Below are positions 21,840 to 33,623 of a stretch of 64,000 bases of DNA, one piece after another (positions within the stretch are counted from its first letter, which is position 1; each line of letters begins with the position of its first letter). Source of the DNA: Metamycoplasma neophronis (GTDB lineage Bacteria; Bacillota_I; Bacilli_A; Mycoplasmatales; Metamycoplasmataceae); the NCBI RefSeq assembly GCF_006491995.1, contig NZ_VHHP01000001.1, positions 1 to 64,000 on the forward strand, read 5' to 3'. A program made the translations under genes and the position numbers. Under the pieces are notes generated by a model. That model saw nothing but the letters and a program-made list of their open reading frames with translations. It ran no database searches and was not told the DNA's origin.

Positions 21840-23462
21840 TTACATTCTGTCAGGAATATCTAAGTCCATTAACTTCATTCCGTTTGCTAAAACTGTTTTT
21901 GTAGCTTTTACTAAAGCAATATAATCTTGCTCATTTTTGCTACCTAAAATTTTGGTATTTGAGTAAAATGAGTTAAATGCTCCAGCTAATTTTAATAAAT
22001 ATGGAGGTAATAAATTAACTTTATAGGTTTTTGCCATAGTTGCAATTAAATCTGGATATTCTTTTAATTCTGCAACTAATTTTTGAGCGTACTCATCTTC
22101 AATTTCTTTAGCAACAGGGTTAGCAATATTTGCTTTTTCAAGTAGTTGCACACAACGAGCGTGAGCATATTTGATAATGTACATTGGGTTTGATTCGTCA
22201 GCACTATTTACTTTATTAATATCAAAATCAATTTTTGAATTATAAGATCTTTCAATTAAGAAAAATCTGATTGCATCTTTTCCGACAAGGTCTAACAATT
22301 CTCTTAATGTTAAAGAAGTACCTAAACGTTTAGACATTTTAACTTCTTTACCGTCTTTCATAACTCTTATTAATTGGAATAACAATACTTCTAATTGGTC
22401 ACGTCTTCAGCCTAAATCTTCGAAAGCAAATTTAACACGTTCTACATAACCAGAGTGATCAGCTCCTCAAACGTCAATAATTACACCGTCTTCAGGATCA
22501 TTTAATTCAACAAATTTTTGTTCGTGGTATGCAATGTCAGCGCATAAATATGTTGAATCACCATTAGATTTAATAATTACCCGGTCCTTATCATCTTTAC
22601 CACCTTTGGTTGTTTCTAATCAAGTAGCACCTTCTTTTTGATAAGTGGTTTTTAATCTTCTAATCACTGGTCAAACACGGTCTTTTGCGTATTGTTCACT
22701 TTCAGAAGTATATAAGTCAAACCAAACAGCAAAACGTTTTAAGTCCTTTTCAATGTTTTCTAAGGCAAATTGACGACCAAATTCACGGAAGAATTTACGC
22801 ATTTCATCAGTGTATTCTACACCTTTATATTTATCACCATATTTTTCGTAGAATGCTTGCGCAAATTCAACAATATCTCCGCCCCGATATGAATCTTCTG
22901 GCATTGGGAAGTCAGGGTTGAAAATTTGTTGATATCTAGCGAAAATTGAAGCTGCTAGGTTATTCATTTGGTTACCGTAGTCATTTACTAAATACTCACG
23001 GATAACTCTATGTCCTGCTTTTTCTAAAACATTACATAAGGTGGCTCCGATAGCTGCATTTCTTGCATGTCCTATATGTAAATATCCGGTAGGGTTGGCT
23101 GATACAAACTCAACGTTATATGCTCCTTTACTATTGGTGATATCACCGTAGTGTTCACCCAATTTGTTGATAGTATTTACAGTATCAGCTAAAACCGAAT
23201 TAGAAACCCAAAAGTTAATAAAACCAGGTTCTGCAACTTTGATTTCGTTAATTTCTGGGTATTTTGCTAAGTCAATGCTTTTAACGATTTCGTGAGCTAT
23301 TTCAGTTGCTTTTTTGCCTAATTCTTTTTGTAAAGTTAGGGCAATATTAGTTGAATAGTCACCATAATTTTTAGCTTCGGTTAAAATTACTGGCTTAGAA
23401 ATATTTAATTTCTTAAGCGCTTCTTCAATAGAAGCGATGATAATATCTTTTGTTGCGTTCAT
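21840..23462 (-). CDS. argS: arginyl-tRNA synthetase
   Basis: The 540-residue class I synthetase attaches arginine to tRNA-Arg. Seen motifs are the N-terminal Add-1-type domain, [15 protein letters not shown] (HIGH at 129-132), [11 protein letters not shown], and [13 protein letters not shown]. The DALR-type anticodon-binding domain forms the C-terminal quarter. TGA Trp codons occur at several places. The start at 23462 has a TATAAT at 23470-23475 seven bases upstream and no Shine-Dalgarno, so it is probably leaderless. It is divergent from cysS. Use of arginine as the energy source makes this enzyme compete with arcA for substrate. Confidence 0.97.
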
Positions 23463-23469
23463 AATTAAA

Positions 23470-23541
23470 ATTATATAAAATTAATTAGTTTTTTTATTTT
23501 ATAAAATAACTTACTTTCTTTTAATTGAGTTTATATATAAT
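23470..23541. promoter_or_regulatory. divergent argS/cysS promoter pair
   Basis: TATAAT occurs on the minus strand at 23470-23475 and on the plus strand at 23536-23541. Each box ends seven bases from the start codon it serves. Confidence 0.6.
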
Positions 23542-23548
23542 AATAACT

Positions 23549-24754
23549 ATGAAAAGATATTATTTATGTGGCCCAACTGTGTATAATTACCCGCACATTG
23601 GCAATTTAAGACCTACAATTACATTCGATCTTATGATCAGAGCACAAAGATACTTAGGAGAGGAAGTATTTTATTTACACAATATCACAGATATTGATGA
23701 CAAAATTATCGTTAAAGCAAAAGCCGAAGGAAAAAGCGAAAAAGAAATCAGTAGTTTCTATGAAAACTATTATTTTGATTTATTCAAAAAATTCAATATT
23801 GAAATGCCTACCAAAGTTGTTAGGGTTACCGATTCATTACAAGATATGTATGAATATATTCAAGCATTAATTAATAAAAACGCAGCTTATCAAGTTGGCG
23901 GCAATGTATTTTTCAATATTGATAAATTTAAATACCACTATGGTTCAGTAAGTCACCAAAAATTAGAAAACTTATTGGCTGATGAAGATGGTATTTTAGG
24001 GAAACATCATCCATATGATTTTACTCTATGAAAAGATACCACTGATGGCATTAAATTTGAAAGTCCTTTTGGTTTAGGCAGACCAGGATGACACACAGAA
24101 TGTAGTTGCTTCATAAATAAGTATTTTGAAGGAAAACAATTAGATGTTCACGGGGGAGGAATTGATTTAATTTTCCCTCACCATGAAAACGAAAACATTC
24201 AACATTATGCCCTTCACAATGAAGATATTGCCAAAAGTTGAATGCACTTCGGGACATTAAACTATAAAAACCAAAAAATGTCTAAATCGATTGGAAATAT
24301 TATTTATCCACACGATTTTTTAGAGAAATATAACGCAGATACATACAAATTATTAATGTTAACAACCAGTTATACAAAACCAATTAATTTAACTGATGAA
24401 TTATTCGAAGTTAACTTTGCACAAGTAAATAAATTTAAGCAAATTTATAACAAAGTAAAATTAGAAAACATCGACTCATCTGTTAATGAGAGCAAAGTCA
24501 AAGAAGTTATTCAAGCAGTAGCTGATTTAGAATTTGCTAAAGCTCATGCTGAAATTATTAAATTAACGAAAAAAGCCGAAGACTTCAATACATTTTTAAA
24601 AATAATGGAAATCTTAGGTTTTACTTTTATGAAACGCGAAATTTCACAGGAAGATAAAGATCTTTACAAACTATGAAAACAAGAAGTCGCAAATAAAAAT
24701 TATGAAAAAGCCGATTCATTAAGAGATGAATTAAAGAAAAGAGAATTAATTTAA
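23549..24754 (+). CDS. cysS: cysteinyl-tRNA synthetase (compact form)
   Basis: The 401-residue class I synthetase has [15 protein letters not shown] at the very N-terminus, the zinc-site block [22 protein letters not shown], and KMSKSIGN. Escherichia coli CysRS is about 460 residues; here roughly 20 residues before the first zinc Cys are missing, and the C-terminus stops soon after the [11 protein letters not shown] helix. ATG 23549 was chosen because TATAAT (23536-23541) ends seven bases before it. TGA codons are Trp. The stop overlaps the rlmB start (TAATG), so the two are translationally coupled, as is common in Firmicutes. Confidence 0.95.
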
Positions 24755-25437
24755 TGAAACTAATTTGTGGTAAAAACTCAGTTTTGGAAGCACTTCAAAA
24801 AAACTACCCAATCAAAACTCTATACTTACGTAAGGGATTGGTAAATCGTGCAATTAAATTCAAAAATATTGTATTTTTGGATGGTCACCAAATGGATAAA
24901 ATGACTCGTGATAATCACCAAGGTTACATAGCTGAAGTCGAAGATTATCAATACTATGACTTAGGTACGATATTTAAAGATAAACCAGAAAATGTTTTAG
25001 TGTTAGATCACATTCAAGACCCTCAAAATTTTGGAGCTATTATTCGTTCAGCTAATGTTTTTGGGATTAAGCATATTATCATACCAAAAGACAGAGCTTG
25101 CGATGTAACATCGACCGTAATGAAAGTTTCATCAGGTGGTTTTAGAAATGTGAAGATTATCAAAGTGTCTTCAGTATACGAAGCTTGCGAAGAACTTAAA
25201 AGAAATGGTTTCTGAGTATATGTTTCAGCATTAAACCCTCAAGCAAACAAACTTCATCAAGTTAAATTTGCCAAGCCTACCTGTTTAGTGGTCGGCAATG
25301 AAGAAAAAGGCGTTTCGGGAACACTAATTAAGCATGCCGATGAAGTTATTTATATTGAACAAAAAGAAGACGCAATTCAATCGCTAAACGTAGCTTCTGC
25401 AACTTCAATTATTTTATATGAAGCAACAAAACAATAA
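24754..25437 (+). CDS. rlmB: TrmH/SpoU-family 23S rRNA ribose methyltransferase
   Basis: The 227-residue SPOUT methyltransferase has a small N-terminal substrate domain (LICGKNSVLEAL). Its knotted catalytic domain shows the family motifs LDHIQDPQNFGAIIRSANVFG, LVVGNEEKGVS and SLNVASATSIILYE. It probably 2'-O-methylates G2251 of 23S rRNA. One TGA (Trp) interrupts a standard-code reading. Its start overlaps the stop of cysS. Confidence 0.9.
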
Positions 25438-25447
25438 TGATATAAAT

Positions 25448-25482
25448 AAAAAATCTTGGATTAATCCAAGAGTTTTTTTATT
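25448..25482 (+). terminator. terminator after cysS-rlmB
   Basis: CTTGGAT pairs with ATCCAAG and is followed by seven T residues. Confidence 0.85.
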
Positions 25483-25532
25483 GAATTTTTTTAAAAAAAA
25501 TTTAAACCGTAATTCTATTAAAAAGCGTAATA

Positions 25533-25563
25533 AAAACAACCAGCAAATCTGGTTGTTTTTTAT
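25533..25563 (-). terminator. terminator after arcB-arcC
   Basis: AAAACAACCAG pairs with CTGGTTGTTTT; the minus strand continues into a T-rich run. Confidence 0.75.
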
Positions 25564-25579
25564 ATATAAATTGTTCTAA

Positions 25580-26515
25580 TTAGTTTAGAGTAACTTTAGT
25601 TCCGATTTTTCCAGCAATAATGTCTTCTAAGTCTTTTAAATCACCGATGAAAGCAGCTTTTCCACCTTCTTCTACGAATTTAATAGCAGCTTGTACTTTT
25701 GGTAGCATACTTCCTGGTGCGAATTGGTTTTCTGAAATGTATTGTAGTAATTCAGCTTTATTAACTTCTTTCAAGTCTTTTTGGTCTGGTTTTCCGTAGT
25801 TAACTTTTACATAGTCAACTGCTGTTAAAACGATGAAGAAGTCAGCTTTTGCTAAAACTGCCATTTTTGCCAAAGCAAAGTCTTTGTCAATAACACCATC
25901 AACACCGTTGATGAATCCATTTTCATCTTTAACAGTAGGAATTCCTCCTCCACCACCAACGATAACTGTTGCGCCAGCGTTGATTGATTTTTCGATTTGG
26001 TTAATTCCAACGAAGTTTAATGGTTTTGGAGAAGCAACAACTTTTCTGTAACCACGTCCAGCATCTTCAACGATTACGCTGTTTGGGTTAGCAGCTTCAG
26101 CAGCTTCACGAGTTGCAAAGAATGGGCCAATTGGTTTGGTTGGGTTTTTGAAAGCAGGGTCATTAGCATCAACTAAAGTTTGAGTTAAGATGTACATAAC
26201 TTCTTTGTCGTCTAATCCTTCTTCATGGAATGCATTTGTAATAGCGTTAACCATGTGGTATCCAATGTAACCTTGGCTCATTGCGCCAGCTTCTGGTAAA
26301 GGAACTAATGGTGATTTAGCGTTAACTGAGTTAGCTGATACGAATGCGTTAAAAATCATACCAACTTGTGGACCGTTACCGTGACCAACGATAACTTCGT
26401 GTCCTGCTTTAACTAATTCAGCAATTTTTTTAGCAGGAACTTTAACTAGTTCTTTTTGTTCTTCAGGGTTGTTTCCTAAAGCGTTTCCACCTAATGCAAT
26501 AACAATTCTACTCAT
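25580..26515 (-). CDS. arcC: carbamate kinase
   Basis: The 311-residue enzyme makes ATP from carbamoyl phosphate and ADP, the energy-yielding step of arginine fermentation. Motifs include VIALGGNALGN at the N-terminus, VGHGNGPQVG, GGGGIPTV and the DKDFALAKMA block of the amino-acid kinase fold. It starts two bases after the stop of arcB. It acts in the cytoplasm as a dimer. Confidence 0.97.
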   Translation of the reverse strand: MSRIVIALGGNALGNNPEEQKELVKVPAKKIAELVKAGHEVIVGHGNGPQVGMIFNAFVSANSVNAKSPLVPLPEAGAMSQGYIGYHMVNAITNAFHEEGLDDKEVMYILTQTLVDANDPAFKNPTKPIGPFFATREAAEAANPNSVIVEDAGRGYRKVVASPKPLNFVGINQIEKSINAGATVIVGGGGGIPTVKDENGFINGVDGVIDKDFALAKMAVLAKADFFIVLTAVDYVKVNYGKPDQKDLKEVNKAELLQYISENQFAPGSMLPKVQAAIKFVEEGGKAAFIGDLKDLEDIIAGKIGTKVTLN

Positions 26516-26517
26516 AA

Positions 26518-27561
26518 TTAGTATCCTAATGTAGCTAGAATAACAGCTTTAATGGTGTGCATACGGTTTCCAGCTTGTTGAATTGATTTGTTGTGTTTTG
26601 ATTTGAATACTTCGTCAGTAACTTCCATAGCACCGGTTGCTACAACTGGGTATTTAGCACCAAATTTTTCTTTAATTTCAGCTGAGAATAAAGTTTGGTC
26701 GTCGTGGAATGCTGGTAAGCAGTGTAGGAAGATAACATCTTCTTTAGCAGCTTTGATCATGGCCATGTCTACTTGGAATGCGCCTAATTCTTGAATACGT
26801 GGTTCAAATAGTGAGAAGTCTTCTCCTAATGATACTCAAACGTCGGTGTAGATAGCATCTGCGTTTTTAGCAGCTTCTAATTTGTTGTCTGAGAATTCAA
26901 CAGATCCGCCGTTACGTTCAAATAATTTTTGACAAGCTTCGTAAACTGCTTTGTGGTCTGGTCCATTTTTAACGATGTCTCATTGTGCTTTAGGTCCACA
27001 TAGAACGATGTTTACTCCGAAGAATGCAGCACCGATCATTAATGAACGAGCAACGTTGTTTTTGATGTCCCCAGCAAATACTAATTTTTTACCTTTTAAG
27101 TCTCCAACAAATTCTTTCATTGTTAGATAGTCAGCGAACATTTGGGTTGGGTGTTCAGCATCGGTTAAACCGTTTCAAACTGGAACACCTGAGTATTTAA
27201 CTAAAGCGTCAACGTCTGATTGTTTGAATCCACGGAATTCAATACCGTCATAGATTTGTCCTAGAACCATAGCTGTATCTTCAACTGATTCTTTTTTACC
27301 GAAGTTTGAACCTGTAGGTCCGATGTATGTACAGCTTGCACCTAAGTCAGCTGCCGCAACTTCGAATGAACAACGAGTTCTAGTTGAGTCTTTTTGGAAC
27401 ATGATAACGATGTTTTTTCCAACTAGTGGACGGTTGTTTGTGTGTAGTCCTTGCATTTTTGATCTTTTTAATTCTTGTGAAAGTTCTAAAATGTAGTTAA
27501 TTTCATCTGTGGTGAAGTTTAGAGCTGAGTCTAAACTACGACCTTTTAAATTCATTGGCAT
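26518..27561 (-). CDS. arcB: ornithine carbamoyltransferase, catabolic
   Basis: The 347-residue enzyme converts citrulline and phosphate into ornithine and carbamoyl phosphate. The carbamoyl-phosphate motif STRTRCSFE is intact, with [11 protein letters not shown], and HCLPAFHD near the C-terminus. TGA codons are Trp, for example in the [12 protein letters not shown] block. The Shine-Dalgarno AAAGGAGATC lies about six bases before ATG 27561. arcC follows directly. A palindrome at the transcription start suggests regulation. Confidence 0.97.
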
Positions 27562-27610
27562 AATGATCTCCTTTTTTTATTTTTACAATTTGTGTTTTTA
27601 GACATTTATT

Positions 27611-27626
27611 ACGTGTATTAACACGT
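27611..27626 (-). promoter_or_regulatory. operator-like palindrome at the arcB promoter
   Basis: ACGTGTATTAACACGT is a perfect 16-base inverted repeat immediately downstream of the TATAAT at 27632-27637 (minus strand), so it would cover the transcription start. Confidence 0.6.
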
Positions 27627-27631
27627 TAAAA

Positions 27632-27637
27632 ATTATA
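27632..27637 (-). promoter_or_regulatory. -10 box of arcB-arcC
   Basis: TATAAT on the minus strand is a perfect match; transcription would start about seven bases downstream, inside the palindrome. Confidence 0.6.
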
Positions 27638-27782
27638 CTATAAATAAAACAAACGAACAAAAAAACTTATATTAATAATAAATATAAAATAACTTATAAA
27701 AATAAGCAGCTGAAACCATATTTTATGATTTTTTTTAGCATTATTTTTTTATATTAATATGTTTTTATAAAATAAATTAAAA

Positions 27783-27805
27783 AAGCAAGTCATTAAACTT
27801 GCTTC
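27783..27805 (-). terminator. terminator after mscL
   Basis: AAGCAAGT pairs with ACTTGCTT and is followed by TTTTTT on the minus strand. Confidence 0.8.
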
Positions 27806-27829
27806 CCTCTCTTTAATCTAAAATAAATT

Positions 27830-28342
27830 TTATTTAGTTGATTTTTTGGCTGTTGATGTTGTTTTTTTAGCAACAGTCATTCTTTCATTCATTTTACGTA
27901 ATTCGGCTAAAATTAACTCGTCTGTTGTAGGAGCTGGAGCAGGTGCTGGAGCTTCTTCTTCGATTGGTTGTTTTTGAGCTTTTTTGTAATCGATAGCATT
28001 TTTAATTAGATAGAATGTTAGCAATCCTATGAAGATAAATGTTGATACGATAACAAATTGTAATAAAGCAGCTAGGAATTTACCGATGTAAATACCACCA
28101 GTTACTTTGTCCCCTTCTTTTAAAGGTCATAAAACTCAATCACTTACGTTTAATTTAATAGCACGAGTAATAGCTGACATGATAATGTCGTTTGCTAATG
28201 ATGACACTAGAGCACCAAATGATGCACCTAGCAATAGACCAATAGCTAGCATAAACATGTTTCCACGTACAACTACTTTTTTAGCATCGTTGTAAGATTT
28301 TTTTAAGTAATGTCTTTTTTCTTCTAGTTCGTTTTTTGTCAT
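27830..28342 (-). CDS. mscL: large-conductance mechanosensitive channel
   Basis: The 170-residue protein matches MscL: an amphipathic N-terminal helix, then TM1 with RGNMFMLAIGLLLGASFGALVSSLANDIIM, a loop, and TM2 (LQFVIVSTFIFIGLLTFYLIKNA). A proline/alanine linker and a Lys/Thr-rich tail end the protein. The channel opens under membrane tension to release solutes during osmotic down-shock. TGA Trp codons lie in the loop. A TACAAT box at 28350-28355 is seven bases from the ATG, with no Shine-Dalgarno, so the mRNA may be leaderless. Confidence 0.95.
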
Positions 28343-28627
28343 GTGTACTATTGTAATACTTTTTTTCTAATTTTAAGGGCGATTTATTAAAAAAATCGGC
28401 TTTTTTAACCTTAAATACATTTTTTTTAGCTAATTTATTGATTTCTAGTCGAATTTAAGTATAAAATAAAAACATAAATGTTATAACAATAAAAATCAGC
28501 TATGCTTAATAAAAATAAAATAATTAATTAATTTATAGATAATATCTAATAAATAATTTTATTTGTTAAAATAATAAAGTTAAATTTCTGACTTTATTTC
28601 ATAAAATAATAATCCATAGGAGGTAAT

Positions 28628-30556
28628 ATGAAACCAACTAAAATTTTTGGTTTAGGAGGAATGCAAGAAATTGGCAAAAGTACGCTTGTCATTGAATATG
28701 ATAAACATATTTTTATCATTGATACAGGTATTAAATTTTGTGACTCATTTGTAACCGGAGTTAATGGTTCAATTCCTGATTTTACTTATTTAACTGAAAA
28801 TCAAGATAAAATCGAAGGTCTATTCATTACACACGGACACGAAGATCATATCGGTGGTGTGCCATATCTAGTACAACAAGTTAATATCAAACGAATTTAT
28901 GCTCCAAAGATTGCAATTCAATATCTAAAACTAAAATTTGAAGATATGAAAATTAAGCGTCAAATTGAGTTTTTCGAAACCACCAAAGACGCAACCTGAG
29001 ATTTTGGAGATTGTCAAGTTGATTATTGAACTGCGCAACACTCAATTCCCGATGCATTCGGAATTAGAGTAAAAACTCCTAACGGTTCATTAATGATGAC
29101 TGGTGACTTTAGATTCGACTATACTCCAATTGGTAACATGACTGATTTTAGTAAATTAAAACAAATTGGCGATGAAGGCTTAGATGTTCTTTTTTCTGAT
29201 TCAACTAATGCAATGCGGCCAAATCACTCACCATCTGAAAGTGATATTTTAAGAGACATTAAAAAATACATGCAAGAAGCTGAGAAAAAAATTATCGTTA
29301 CTGCTTTTGCATCAAACTTAACAAGAATCAAAGCAATTATCGAATTAGCTGCCGAAATGGGTAAAAAAGTGATAGCTTTTGGCCGTTCAATGGTTGATAA
29401 TATTGAAATTGGTCGTCGTTTGAATTACATTAATGCGCCAGATGAAATTTTCATCGATAAGAAAAATATGTCTAAATTTGATGATAACGAATTATTAATT
29501 TTAACCACTGGATCACAAGGTGAAGAATTGGCCGGGCTTGCAAAAATGAGTTTTGGTAAACACCCTAATGTAACTATCAAGCCAAAAGATACTATTATTT
29601 TTTCATCGAGTCCAATTCCTGGCAATCGTTCTAAAATTGAATTGTTAGTTAATAGACTATACAAATTAGGAGCGATTATTCGTGAAAATGGTGTGGATGG
29701 TTATTTACATACTTCTGGACACGCTTATAAAGATGAACATAGAAAAATTTTCGAACTAACTAAACCAAAATACTTCATGCCATATCACGGCGAATACAGA
29801 ATGAGTGTTGTGCATGGATATACAGCAACCGAATCTGGTGTTGACCCTGAAAATGTTGTTATTGCTCGTTTGGGTGATGTTTATTATTTAGAAAATCATC
29901 AATTAAGACTATCAGAAGAAAAAGTATATTTTGGACCTGTTTTCATTGATGGTAATATTCTTTCAAAAACAAATTCGCAAATTATGAAAGAAAGAATGGA
30001 ACTTGGTCAAAACGGCTTTTTACATGTTATTATTGCAATCAATAAAGAAAAGAATTTGATTTTAGGTAAACCACGAATCGTTTCTCGCGGAGCATTTTTA
30101 GTTAAAAACTCGCTTCACCTAATTGAAGAAGCCAAAAGAATTGTTCATGGGGCTGTTTTATACACGATTAAAAATTCAAATGATTGAACAGTTCCGCAAT
30201 TAAAACAATTGATGATTGATAGATTAGCTCCATTTTTCTATAAAAATAAACGCAGAAATGTAGTTATCATTCCAACTATATTATTTACTGATCATATTAA
30301 AGCCAAAATTGAAGAAAATCCTGATTTAGATGAATTCACCGAAAATGAATTAAAACACAAAAAATTATCTAAAAACAAAGACAAAAAACCATCTTCAAAT
30401 AAAAAAATCAACCAATCAAAACTTAAAAAAGAGCAAAATAATAAAAAGCTTTTAAACAAAGATAATAAAAAAATTACTGCTGATAAAAATAAAAAATTAT
30501 CTGAAAATACACAAAAAAATAATTACGAAAAAAATAAAACGTCAAATATCTCATAG
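28628..30556 (+). CDS. rnj: ribonuclease J
   Basis: The 642-residue metallo-beta-lactamase/beta-CASP nuclease degrades and matures mRNA and rRNA. The zinc motif THGHEDHIGG is at about residues 68-77, further conserved blocks are MTGDFRFD, FSSSPIPGN and HTSGHA, and FMPYHGEYR is the later metal site. The last 75 or so residues form a Lys/Asn-rich disordered tail, which is not part of the core enzyme. The Shine-Dalgarno TAGGAGGT lies about five bases upstream of ATG. TGA codons are Trp. It is a single gene with a terminator overlapping its stop codon. Whether it corresponds to J1 or J2 cannot be decided from the sequence. Confidence 0.95.
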
Positions 30557-30575
30557 GAGATATTTTATTTTTACC
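30544..30575 (+). terminator. terminator after rnj
   Basis: AATATCTC pairs with GGAGATATT around the stop codon and is followed by TTATTTTT. Confidence 0.7.
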
Positions 30576-30628
30576 TTATTATAATTTATAATTAAAATGT
30601 AAATAAATTGAAAGGTACAAAAAATTTA

Positions 30629-31747
30629 ATGAAAAAAAATATCTTAAAATTTTTAATTCCAGCAGCTTCTTTGGGCGTGGTTGCCATGCCTTTAGTAGCA
30701 GCTTCTTGTTCATCAACAAAAAAAGAAACGCCTCCTGTACAAAACAGTGTGGAAAATAATACTTCATCTCAAAAAATAACTGACGAACTTAATACTGCTA
30801 TTGGCCTAAAATCAAATGTTTGAAACTCATTTAGCGCCGACAAGGTAGCTCAAAGTTTGCAAACATATCGTCACGCAAAATTATTATTCGACAAAATGGT
30901 CAGTCAAGATTCAATCTCAATCTCTCACGTAACCGTAACTAATGATGCGGTTAGTATAACTGCTCCCGAAGCCAGCAAATACATTCCTGTTGTATTTATG
31001 GACTTAGATGAAACTGTTTTAGATAACTTCAAATTACAAAACTATTTTGCTTCTAAAAATATTAACTATGATTACACAAGTTGAAGCAACTTTGTTAAGG
31101 CGGGCATCTCATCAGAAGTTCCAGGGTCAATTGATTTTATTAAATATGTATGATCAAAAGGTGGCGTTGTTATGTTTAACTCAAATAGAAAAATGAGCGA
31201 ACATAAAGCCGGTTCATTTAAGAACTTAAAAGAGCTTGGATTAGAAGAAAAATACATGCCTGATTGAATCTGATGAATGAAGGGTGTTGATGTTAAAAAC
31301 CCTCAACCATGAACTACCACAAATGGTAACTACAATAAAGAAACCAGAATGAACACAGTAAGTAATACAACTTTTAGCATCAATGGCGTTGAAGGCATTA
31401 GATTCAGAGTAATTATGAAAATTGGGGATGATATTTCTGATTTTAATGACAGCTTCACAAAAGCTAATGATGTATCCGCAAAAGATGTTATTAGAGCAAT
31501 TAATGATCCAAATACCGGATACGGTCAATTGTTCGGAAATAGTGACATTGCTAATAAATCAGTTACTTACGATTCAAAAACCAAGACATGAAATAAGCAA
31601 GACTGAAGCGCAAGCTATGTTTTTGTTCCCGGTAATCAAGTTTATGGTTCTTGAATTGAATTAGTAAATGGTGATAAAAACATAAACTATGAAGAAGCAA
31701 AAACATTAATAAATAGCTATATTTGAAATCCTGATTCAAAAAGATAA
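30629..31747 (+). CDS. HAD-family acid phosphatase lipoprotein (class C / P4-like)
   Basis: The 372-residue lipoprotein has a signal peptide ending PLVAASC (Cys27). HAD motif I is FMDLDETVLDN with D125 and D127, motif II is MFNSNR, and the C-terminal acidic motif is MKIGDDISDF. These fit surface 5'-nucleotidase/acid phosphatases of the e(P4) type, which strip phosphate from nucleotides so nucleosides can be taken up. TGA Trp codons are frequent. ATG 30629 was chosen because it begins the signal peptide; the GAAAGG Shine-Dalgarno lies about 13 bases upstream. The role complements the two surface nucleases in this window. Confidence 0.85.
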
Positions 31748-31750
31748 AAA

Positions 31751-31776
31751 TAAGTCGCCACTTTGGCGACTTTTAT
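31751..31776 (+). terminator. terminator after the phosphatase gene
   Basis: AAGTCGCCA pairs with TGGCGACTT, followed by TTATTA. Confidence 0.8.
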
Positions 31777-31792
31777 TATAAATATTAAATTT

Positions 31793-32515
31793 TTACGTTT
31801 CATACACCGAATGTGCATTAGATTGATTTAATTTAAAATGATAATTAATTATTATATTAAGAACTTCTGAATTTGTCATCACTACTAAATTGTCATTAGC
31901 AACACTGTCAATGATTTCAATAATTGGAATATATGTTTTATTAACTTGTATTCTTATTGTATTTTCAAAACTTTCAAATCCTAAGCAAGATTTAGGATGC
32001 TTTCTAATAAATTCTTTTAATTTGCTATCACTAGTTACATTTTCGAATTTAATATAGATATTCTTACCAATTGAATTTTTTAGATATTCAAAAATGTATT
32101 TATATGTATCCAATTCTTCTGCATTGCTTGGCAGCATTTCAAGCGGTTCAGTACTTTTTAAGTTTAATTCGTGATTTTTAGCAAGTTCATATAATAATGT
32201 TTCTTTAGTCAAAAATTGATGATTAAAGTAAACTAAATAATCAATACCCTTCAATTTCATTTGCAATTTATTGTTTGTTTCTAAAATTAGAAAAATTAAA
32301 GTTGCAATTACAAAAGCTGAAATGATTCCCATCATGACATAAGAAAAAATTTTATTAACTCATGACATCGTAAATAAATAAATGATTGAAGCAAAATCTA
32401 AAGCAAAAAATAGAGTTGATATGATTGTAAAAGTAATGTATTTTTTATTACTTTTATTCAGTCTTTTCACTACGTTTTCATAACGTTCATTTAATAAATC
32501 TTTAATATTGTTCAT
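31793..32515 (-). CDS. hypothetical membrane protein (240 aa)
   Basis: The frame starts at ATG 32515, 14 bases inside the end of the upstream gene. Two hydrophobic helices are seen in the first 80 residues (about 26-50 and 60-78). A soluble C-terminal domain of about 160 residues follows, with mixed helix and strand character. TGA Trp (SWVN) lies between the helices. I do not recognise the family. The gene is the last of the recO group and could have a function linked to that operon only by chance. Confidence 0.6.
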
Positions 32516-32915
32516 TTGTTCACTCCTCAACTTTATTTGCTAAGTATTTTCTGAAATAAAGACTGATTTGAGATAATTGGGTAACCAAACTTTTTATCAC
32601 TTTTTTAGATGATAAAACAATATCTTCACGTAGATTTATTGCCCTTTGTTGATCAACTTCATAACGCAACCCTTCAATTGCTTTTATTAATCTAAATATT
32701 AATAAGAAAAAGCGCATAAAAATGAAAAATAATGGAATTCCGACAAATTCAAAAATCACTACAATAATCAATCGATTAACATTATTTTCAATTGCTTTTT
32801 GTCCCAAGGCAATTATTGCAATACCGGATATAAATAAGGCAAGCCCTATAAATAGCGAAACAATATAAATCACCATTAGTTTTTTTAAGTTTTTAATTAT
32901 TGTCTTTTGACTCAT
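32502..32915 (-). CDS. hypothetical two-span membrane protein (137 aa)
   Basis: The frame runs from ATG 32915, with a GAAAGGA Shine-Dalgarno five or six bases upstream, to TAA at 32502-32504. The last residues (EEWTNEQY) appear only if TGA is read as Trp. Two hydrophobic helices lie at about residues 13-35 and 45-70, followed by a basic helical tail. It overlaps the next gene by 14 bases, showing translational coupling. No family is recognised. Confidence 0.6.
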
Positions 32916-32926
32916 TCGATTCCTTT

Positions 32927-33586
32927 CTATGTTGTTTCTAATAAATATTGAATAATCATTTTACGAATATAAAATGCATCATTTGAGCTACATTCTTCAA
33001 CAAACGCTCAATAATTTTTATTCATTCAATACAAGGCATTTAAAATATGCCTTTCTAAATTATTATTAGGACTATGTAATGCACATAAATAACCGCCTTT
33101 GTGAAATTCAAAATTCACAATGTTTTGCGTATTGTTACATTCAACACAGCGGTCATATCTTGGTTTTATACCTAAGATACCTAATAATGAATTTAGAATA
33201 TAGTCAATAACTTTATTTTTGTTATTGCTTAGATCATCAATAACTTCTTGATAATCATTTAGCAGTGTGATGCAATCAGCTTTTTCGATTTTTTTAAAAA
33301 AGAATACTAGGTCTTTATATTCTTGTTGTAGTTGGGTATTTCAAGGAATGCTTTTAATTAGAGTTGCCCGTTTTAGTCTAGGCAATAGATCATTTTTTTC
33401 ATTATCAATAATTTCAAAATTGCTCAAACAAAGTGGCAATAAAGCAGACCTATTTTTTGATGTTACTTTTTTAACGCCGGGTGCAAAAAAAGTAACCTTG
33501 CCATTGTCCGAAATTATGGTGATAATCTCATCAAATTCGTTTATATCTTGCTTATGCAAGACAATGCCTCTAATTTCATATTCCAT
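32927..33586 (-). CDS. recO: DNA repair protein RecO
   Basis: The 219-residue protein begins with the OB-fold strand pattern EYEIRGIVLHKQDINEFDEIITI typical of RecO, and AKE/PGVKK follows. A Cys-containing block (RYDRCVECNN) and LCALH further on suggest the zinc element found in many RecO proteins. It works with RecR to load RecA on single-stranded DNA. A TATAAT at 33593-33598 lies six bases from the ATG and no Shine-Dalgarno is present, so the transcript is probably leaderless. Two membrane protein genes follow in the same operon. Confidence 0.85.
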
Positions 33587-33623
33587 AAAATAATTATACT
33601 AATTAGCTTTAGCATCTAAAAAT

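Noticed and set aside
28379..28409. Weak plus-strand hairpin with T run upstream of rnj
   Set aside because: The stem is short and AT-rich, and no transcript is expected to end there. It may be chance.
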